From Actinomycetota bacterium (GTDB taxonomy: Bacteria; Actinomycetota; UBA4738; HRBIN12), in assembly GCA_005885325.1 (NCBI GenBank), contig VAYX01000016.1, positions 1 to 33,985 on the forward strand: a DNA stretch of 33,985 nt, in the 5' to 3' direction. The translations under genes were made by a program, and so were the position numbers. This document shows, piece after piece, positions 28,246-33,985 of this stretch. The first letter of the stretch is position 1; the number at the start of each line of letters is the position of its first letter. The notes under the pieces were generated by a model. That model worked only from the letters and a program-made list of their open reading frames with translations. It was not told the origin of the DNA and searched no databases.

Positions 28246-29058
28246 CTACGGCGGAAGGATCCCCCACGCCGGATCGACCGGTCCGATGCCCTGCCCGATG
28301 GCCAGCCCGTGGCGCATGGCCTCCGCGACGAAGACCTTCCCCTTTCGCACCGCGACGAGCAGGTCGTCCCCACAGGCGAGGTAGGCCGCGATGGCCGAGG
28401 ACAGGACGCACCCCGTCCCGTGGGTGTTCGGGGTATCGATGCGCTCCCCCTCCACCCAGAGCAGTCGGATCCCGTCGAAGAACAGGTCGTCCGAGCGCTC
28501 ACCGGAGAGATGGCCTCCCTTCACCAGGACGGCCGTGGGGCCGAACGACCGGATCGCTTCAGCCGCCTCCTTCATGGACGCCGCCGAGTCCACCCGGAAG
28601 CCCGCCAGGCCGCTCGCCTCCGGAAGGTTCGGCGTGACCAGGATGGCCAAGGGCAGGAGGCGCTCCCGAAGGGCCTCCACGGCATCGTCCGCGAGCAGCG
28701 GGTGACCGTGCTTGGACATGAACACCGGGTCGACCACCAGGTTCGGCACCCGGGTCTCGGCCACCGCGTCGGCAACCGCCTCCACGATGACCGCGGATGC
28801 AAGCATCCCGGTTTTCGCAGCGTCGACGCCGATATCGGTCACAACCGCCCGGATCTGGTCGGCCACCAATTGCGGCGACAGCTCCTCGTAGCCGCTGACG
28901 CCCTTGGTGTTCTGCACGGTGACCGCGGTGATGGCGGTCATCCCGTACACGCCGAGGGCGGCGAACGTCTTCAGGTCGGCCTGGATCCCCGCCCCGCCGC
29001 CGGAGTCCGACCCTGCGATCGTCAGGGCCCTGGGCCGTTCGCCGTCATGCCGTGGCAA
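28246..29058 (-). CDS. thiD: Hydroxymethylpyrimidine/phosphomethylpyrimidine kinase (start uncertain, TTG proposed)
   Basis: [89 protein letters not shown]. Confidence 0.92.
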   Translation of the reverse strand: MPRHDGERPRALTIAGSDSGGGAGIQADLKTFAALGVYGMTAITAVTVQNTKGVSGYEELSPQLVADQIRAVVTDIGVDAAKTGMLASAVIVEAVADAVAETRVPNLVVDPVFMSKHGHPLLADDAVEALRERLLPLAILVTPNLPEASGLAGFRVDSAASMKEAAEAIRSFGPTAVLVKGGHLSGERSDDLFFDGIRLLWVEGERIDTPNTHGTGCVLSSAIAAYLACGDDLLVAVRKGKVFVAEAMRHGLAIGQGIGPVDPAWGILPP

Positions 29059-30049
29059 AGTGATCCCACCCCGTGGGCTCGAGCGGTGACTGCCGGCCTT
29101 CGGCGTCCACCGCGACGAGCCCCTCATCGATGATGACGCCGACATCGCTGAGCGTCACCCCGAACCGCTCGCGCAGGTCGCCCCGCGCCCGCGCCAGGTT
29201 CGTGAGATCGATGGTGGCCAGCAGCTCGTAATCCTCGCCGCCCGTCAGCGCGAGCTCCGCGGGATCGACCTCCAGGAACCCTGCGGCGAGGCGGAGCGCC
29301 TCCGCCACCGGCACGCGAGGCAGGTCCACCCGGGCCCCCACACCGCTCGCCGAGCACAGGCGGGACAGATCCTTGGCCAGCCCGTCGGACAGGTCCATCA
29401 TGGCCGTCGCCCCTGCCTGGGCCAGCGTCTGTCCCTCGCCCACCCGGGCCACCGGCCGGGCCTGGGCATCCAGCAGCTCCCGGCCCCACGGCTCGGCCAG
29501 CGCCTGTGGCAGCTTCGAGGGGTGGATCCGCGAGAGCAGGAACCCCCCCGCCGCCGCACCGAGGGACCCCGTGACCACCACGATGTCGCCGGGCCGAGCC
29601 CCTGAGCGCGAGACGGCGTGCCCCGACCCGACCTCGCCAACGACCGCGACGGCGATGACGACGGCGTCGGCGCGGTTGGTGTCGCCGCCGACGAGCGCCA
29701 GCGCGTACTCGTCGCACGCGGCCCGCATCCCCCCGAAGAGCTCCATCACCCAAGCGGCGTCGACGTCGACCGGGATCCCGAGCGACACCATCGCGTACCG
29801 GGGACTGGCGGCCATGGCGGCGATGTCGGACACGTTCACCACGATCGACTTTGCTCCGAGATCCCTGGCCGAGATCGACGAGCGCTCGAAGTGCACGCCC
29901 TCGATCAGCATGTCAGTCGAAAGGACCATGGACCCGGTCCCGGACCCCACGACCGCTGCGTCGTCTCCGATCCCCACCTGGACCCCAGGGAACTCCCCGG
30001 AGAGCACCTTGCGGATGGCCTCGATCAGCTGGTCCTCGGTCAGCTCCAT
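29045..30049 (-). CDS. thiL: Thiamine-monophosphate kinase
   Basis: [10 protein letters not shown]...[71 protein letters not shown]. Confidence 0.93.
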   Translation of the reverse strand: MELTEDQLIEAIRKVLSGEFPGVQVGIGDDAAVVGSGTGSMVLSTDMLIEGVHFERSSISARDLGAKSIVVNVSDIAAMAASPRYAMVSLGIPVDVDAAWVMELFGGMRAACDEYALALVGGDTNRADAVVIAVAVVGEVGSGHAVSRSGARPGDIVVVTGSLGAAAGGFLLSRIHPSKLPQALAEPWGRELLDAQARPVARVGEGQTLAQAGATAMMDLSDGLAKDLSRLCSASGVGARVDLPRVPVAEALRLAAGFLEVDPAELALTGGEDYELLATIDLTNLARARGDLRERFGVTLSDVGVIIDEGLVAVDAEGRQSPLEPTGWDHFATA

Positions 30050-30190
30050 GGCATCGGTTCCGGCCCCACCCGGCGTCTGCTCCCCATCCGCGGTGGCCGA
30101 ACGGGCAAGCCCCTCGGGTAGAATCTAGCCTCTCATCAGGCACCGGCTCCGTCCTAGGCGCCGATCGTCGAGTGGTCGAAGGAGCACCTG

Positions 30191-31708
30191 TTGCTGGTCG
30201 AGGCGCGAACCGTGCACCAGAACCCCTCACCGGAGGAGCTGCGGAGCTTCACCGAGGAGATGCCGCAGTGCCGGATCACAGAGTTCGGCAACCTGAACGT
30301 GCAGACCCGCGTGACGTCCCGCTCCTCCGGCAGCACGTTCGTGGTCACCGACGATCCGGCGGCGGCAAGCGGCAAGACCATGACGCGGCAGGAGTACGAG
30401 CGGATCGCCTCGCTGCAGGACGCGTACCTGGCCAAGCAGGACGTCGTGGTGATCGACGGTTACATCGGCAACGACGAGGGATTCCGGACACCGGCCCGCC
30501 TCACGATCGAGAAGGCCAACGCGAACATCGCCGGCATGCAGCAGAAGCTGTACTTCCCCCGCGACGGCGGCGAGCCGAACGTCGAGGTCATCTACACGCC
30601 GAACCTCGCCGCACCGGGCTACCCGGACGACCGCGTCATCGCGGTCGACCTGGTGAACGGGGTGACCCGGATCCTGAACTCCGATTACTTCGGCGAGTCG
30701 AAGAAGGGCGGCCTTCGGATGTGGAACACGATCGTCTACGACCGCGGCGGCCTGGGGCTGCATGCCGGATGCAAGGTGATCCCCACGGACGCCGGCGAGA
30801 AGGTGTTCCTCATCATCGGGCTCTCGGGGACGGGCAAGACCACCACCACGTTCACCACCCAGAACGACTCGCTACCCGTCCAGGACGACTTCGTGGCGCT
30901 CATGCCCGGCGGGAAGGTGTACGGCACCGAGAACGGATGCTTCGCCAAGACCTTCAGCCTCGACCCCGACTTCGAACCGAACATCTTCAGGGCGGTCACC
31001 CAACCCACCGCCTACCTGGAGAACGTGTACCAGGACGAGCGGGGGACGGTGAACTTCTTCGAGACCTCGTACACGAAGAACGGCCGGGCCGTGTTCGGCA
31101 TGGACGATCTGGGCAACTACCGAGACGCGCGCACGGTGGGCACGGTCGATCGCCTGCTGATCCTGAACTGGAACGAGAACATCATCCCTGCGGTGGCCAA
31201 ACTGTCGCAGGAGCAGGCCGCGGCGTACTTCATGCTCGGCGAGACCACCGGCACCTCAGCCGGAGGCAAGGCCGAGGAGGGCAAGTTCCTCCGGGTGCCG
31301 GGGACCAACCCGTTCTTCCCCCTGCCGCACGGGCTCCAGGGCAACCGCATCCTGGAGCTGCTGGCGTCCCATCCCATCGAGGTGTTCCTGCTGAACACCG
31401 GCCGAGTGGGAGGCAGAGAGGACGACGAACGATCGAAGAAGGTGAAGATCCCGCACTCCTCGGCCGTGGTGAAGGCCATCGCCGAGGGGACCATCTCCTG
31501 GATCGAGGACCTCGACTTCGGCTACCTCATCGCCGAGGCAGTCCCCGGGATCGATGACCCCGAGCTGCTCCAGCCCCGTTGGCTGTACGAGCGACAGGGA
31601 CGACAGGCGGAGTACGCCGGCATGGTCTCGAGGTTCAAGGCCGAGCGGCGCGCCCACCTGATGGGTTTTCCCGAGCTCTCGAAAGAGATCGTCGCCGCCG
31701 CCGGCTGA
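30191..31708 (+). CDS. pckA: Phosphoenolpyruvate carboxykinase (ATP-type, divergent)
   Basis: P-loop LIIGLSGTGKTTTTF, VQDDFVALMPGGKVYGTENGCFAKTFSL, ITEFGNLNVQTRVTSRSSGSTFVV, EVFLLNTGRVGG. TTG start at 30191 with SD AAGGAG at 30179-30184; upstream in-frame stop at 30155. Confidence 0.85.
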   Translation: MLVEARTVHQNPSPEELRSFTEEMPQCRITEFGNLNVQTRVTSRSSGSTFVVTDDPAAASGKTMTRQEYERIASLQDAYLAKQDVVVIDGYIGNDEGFRTPARLTIEKANANIAGMQQKLYFPRDGGEPNVEVIYTPNLAAPGYPDDRVIAVDLVNGVTRILNSDYFGESKKGGLRMWNTIVYDRGGLGLHAGCKVIPTDAGEKVFLIIGLSGTGKTTTTFTTQNDSLPVQDDFVALMPGGKVYGTENGCFAKTFSLDPDFEPNIFRAVTQPTAYLENVYQDERGTVNFFETSYTKNGRAVFGMDDLGNYRDARTVGTVDRLLILNWNENIIPAVAKLSQEQAAAYFMLGETTGTSAGGKAEEGKFLRVPGTNPFFPLPHGLQGNRILELLASHPIEVFLLNTGRVGGREDDERSKKVKIPHSSAVVKAIAEGTISWIEDLDFGYLIAEAVPGIDDPELLQPRWLYERQGRQAEYAGMVSRFKAERRAHLMGFPELSKEIVAAAG

Positions 31709-31714
31709 GCCCGC

Positions 31715-32521
31715 TCACGCGACCACGTCGCGGCGCGAGAACGACACCAGGGCCACGGTCAGGAACACCGCCGTGTACGCGGCCGAGATGAGGACCCCCC
31801 CGCGCATGCCGCCCCACTCGACGGGGAACCGGAAGAGGTCCGTGAACGCCAGCCACCCGTGGGTGGGCAGGTACGGGTGGATGACCCGCAGGTTCGGGAT
31901 CTGGTCGACGATCTCGCTGGTGATGCCGAGGATCACCGTGGCCACGATCGCCCCCGGCCCCGAGTCCGTGAGCGTCGAGATGCACACGCCGATGGCGGCG
32001 ATCCCCGACACCCCGAGGAGGATGTACCCGGCCGCCGCGAGGATCCGCAGCGATGCCTGGGCCACCGAAAGTGTCGTTCCCGACAGCGTGGGCAGCGGCT
32101 TGAACCCGAACACCACGCCGCCCCAGAACGCGCCGCATCCCACGACCCACAGGAGGAGGAGGCCGAGGAGCGCCATGGCCGCTCCGTACTTGCCGAGGAC
32201 CAGTCGCGTCCGGGCCACCGGCCGGACCAGGAGGTAGCGCAGCGTTCCCGCTTGGGCCTCGCCGGCCACCGCGTCACCGGCCAGAAGTCCGGCGGCGAGC
32301 GGTAGGAAGAACGGCTGGATGACTGCCAGGCCGGTGAGCGGGGCGAACAACCCGTTGCGCAGGATCTGGAACAGGAAGGGCGGCGCGTCCCCGGAGTCCG
32401 CTGACGTCGGTGGTGACAGCTTCACGGCGATGACGATCAGCACCGGGATGCCACCGAGGGCCGCGGCCAGCAGATACGTCCGCCATCGGCGCCACGCTTT
32501 CATCAGCTCAACCCTGAACAC
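31715..32521 (-). CDS. ABC-2 type transporter permease
   Basis: Multiple hydrophobic segments; LLAGDAVAGEAQAGTLRYLLVRPVARTRLVLGKYGAAM typical of ABC-2 permeases; start overlaps the ATPase gene end. Confidence 0.85.
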   Translation of the reverse strand: MFRVELMKAWRRWRTYLLAAALGGIPVLIVIAVKLSPPTSADSGDAPPFLFQILRNGLFAPLTGLAVIQPFFLPLAAGLLAGDAVAGEAQAGTLRYLLVRPVARTRLVLGKYGAAMALLGLLLLWVVGCGAFWGGVVFGFKPLPTLSGTTLSVAQASLRILAAAGYILLGVSGIAAIGVCISTLTDSGPGAIVATVILGITSEIVDQIPNLRVIHPYLPTHGWLAFTDLFRFPVEWGGMRGGVLISAAYTAVFLTVALVSFSRRDVVA

Positions 32522-33437
32522 CGGAGCCCTCCACGAGCGACATGAAGACGTCTTCCAGCGTGTCCCGTTCCGACACCAGGGCGCTGACGGCCACCCCGCC
32601 CGAGACCAGGGCCGCGTTCACCTGAGCGGGGTTCGCTCCGTCGAGATGGACCCGGAGCACGCGCCCCTCACCTTCGATGCCGGCCACGCCGGCCAGGGCT
32701 CGAAGGATGGCCGCCGCGCGTTCGGGATCGCCGACCTCGATCCGCAGGTGCTCGGCGCCCCCCCGAAGGTTCCCCGGCGGACCTTCGGCCACCAGGCGGC
32801 CCCGCGAGAGGACGCCGACGCGGTCGCACATCACCTCGACCTCCGCGAGCAGGTGGCTCGACACGAACACGGTGGTGCCGCCGTCGGCCAGGCGCCGCAG
32901 GAGCAACCTGACCTCGCGCATCCCCGCCGGGTCGAGCCCGTTCGTCGGCTCGTCGAGCACGAGCACCTCGGGCCGGCCGAGGAGCGCGAGCGCGATCCCC
33001 AGGCGCTGCCGCATGCCCTGGCTGTACGCCTTCACCCGCTTGTCCCCCGCCGGCGACAGGCCGACCTGCTCCAGGACCTCATCGATGCGGGACAGGCGCC
33101 GCCGGGCCTCCTCGCCGTCCCCACCGGCCCGGGCGAAGGCCTCGAGGTTCCTTCGGCCCGACAGGAATCGGTAGAACGCGGGCTCCTCGATCAACGCACC
33201 GGTTCGGCGAAGCGCATGGTCTCGGCCCCGGCGGAACATGGGCTCCCCCAACAGTTCCACCTCGCCACCGGAGGGGAAGATCAGCCCCAGGGCCATCCGG
33301 ATCGTCGTGGTCTTCCCCGCGCCGTTCGGCCCCAGGAACCCGTAGAGCTCGCCGTGGTTCACGGTGAGATCCAAGCTGTCGACGACGTTCACCCCGTCGT
33401 AGCGTTTCGTCAGCCCGCGCGTGACCAACGCGGTCAC
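32508..33437 (-). CDS. ABC transporter ATP-binding protein
   Basis: Walker A GPNGAGKTTTIRM, signature YSQGMRQRLGIALALLGRPEVLVLDEPTNGLDP. Confidence 0.94.
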   Translation of the reverse strand: MTALVTRGLTKRYDGVNVVDSLDLTVNHGELYGFLGPNGAGKTTTIRMALGLIFPSGGEVELLGEPMFRRGRDHALRRTGALIEEPAFYRFLSGRRNLEAFARAGGDGEEARRRLSRIDEVLEQVGLSPAGDKRVKAYSQGMRQRLGIALALLGRPEVLVLDEPTNGLDPAGMREVRLLLRRLADGGTTVFVSSHLLAEVEVMCDRVGVLSRGRLVAEGPPGNLRGGAEHLRIEVGDPERAAAILRALAGVAGIEGEGRVLRVHLDGANPAQVNAALVSGGVAVSALVSERDTLEDVFMSLVEGSGVQG

Positions 33438-33985
33438 GGGAGCTTCGGCTCCACCTCCGCGAGCGCTGCGGTCCGCACCAAGCCGACCACGAGCCAGGAA
33501 TGGTCGACTCGGTCCACCACGTCGGCCGAGCCGAGCGGACCCGCGTACGGGAACAGGCTGCGGATGTCGGCCGGCACGTCGGACACGCGGACCGCGAGGA
33601 TCATCTCGAATCCCCGGCCGAACACGCGCACGCCCTGGACCGGCAGCTGGCCCGGAGAGCCGGGAGCCCCCGGGCCCTCGTCGCTCACCTGCTTCACCAT
33701 TGCGTCCTGTGGGGCGTTGAACGTGAACATGGAGGCATCCACCGGTTCGAACGCGACCGACGCGTACCTCACGCTAACCACGGCCGTCGAGCTCCCTCGG
33801 GGGAACACCTGGAGTGAAAGGGGCATCCTCGTCTCGGCGTCGATCGCGACATCGATCCTCCCGAGCAAGGTGTCGGCGGTGGCCGGCGTGAGGCGAATCA
33901 CGTACGCGTCCCGGCCGGCGACCACCTCCGAGCCGGCGACGGAGGCCGCGACGTACGACCGATCGTCGCGTAGGAAATCCGAGAC
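33434..33985 (-). CDS. LolA/RseB-like periplasmic/extracytoplasmic protein (partial; N-terminus beyond window edge)
   Basis: ...GRDAYVIRLTPATADTLLGRIDVAIDAETRMPLSLQVFPRGSSTAVVSVRYASVAFEPVDASMFTFNAPQDAMVKQV... resembles the LolA/DUF lipoprotein fold; ends with ATGA overlap to the ABC ATPase. Confidence 0.6.
   Translation of the reverse strand, partial: VSDFLRDDRSYVAASVAGSEVVAGRDAYVIRLTPATADTLLGRIDVAIDAETRMPLSLQVFPRGSSTAVVSVRYASVAFEPVDASMFTFNAPQDAMVKQVSDEGPGAPGSPGQLPVQGVRVFGRGFEMILAVRVSDVPADIRSLFPYAGPLGSADVVDRVDHSWLVVGLVRTAALAEVEPKLP

Noticed and set aside
29851-31557. 568-aa plus-strand ORF overlapping pckA
   Set aside because: Frame-shifted reading of pckA; Arg/Gly/His-rich, no motifs, whereas the 30191 frame encodes clear PEPCK.
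1-33985. CRISPR arrays, tRNA/rRNA genes, transposons, long tandem repeats
   Set aside because: None recognised by eye; the repeated-looking stretches are codon-biased coding sequence or coiled-coil (smc). A tRNAscan/CRISPR finder run would settle this.

Overview
High-GC window packed with chromosomal housekeeping genes, mostly on the minus strand. Gene content and order (M23 peptidase - whiG-like sigma - xerC - dprA - comM - yraN - DUF2469 - rnhB - lepB - rplS - trmD - rimM - KH protein - rpsP - ffh - [receiver] - ftsY - smc - acyP - fpg - rnc - rpmF - DUF177 - sepIVA-like - coaD - rsmD - recG - ... - rpmB/thiD/thiL) fit an actinobacterial (Actinomycetota) core locus, probably from an uncultured or deep lineage. 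No rRNA, tRNA, CRISPR array, transposase or phage module was recognised. Points of interest: (i) a nicotinamidase/isochorismatase gene split by one in-frame TAG, with catalytic residues on both sides; (ii) a small protein with two apparent RAM-like half-repeats, translationally coupled to a 1152-aa class III cyclase/AAA/TPR protein between recG and rpmB; (iii) an orphan receiver-only response regulator between ftsY and ffh; (iv) an Fpg/Nei-family glycosylase with no N-terminal catalytic proline; (v) an unannotated cupredoxin C-terminal remnant between rplS and trmD; (vi) a possible WhiG/FliA-type promoter upstream of the M23 gene next to the whiG-like sigma gene. All calls come from reading the sequence and supplied ORFs; no database search was run.
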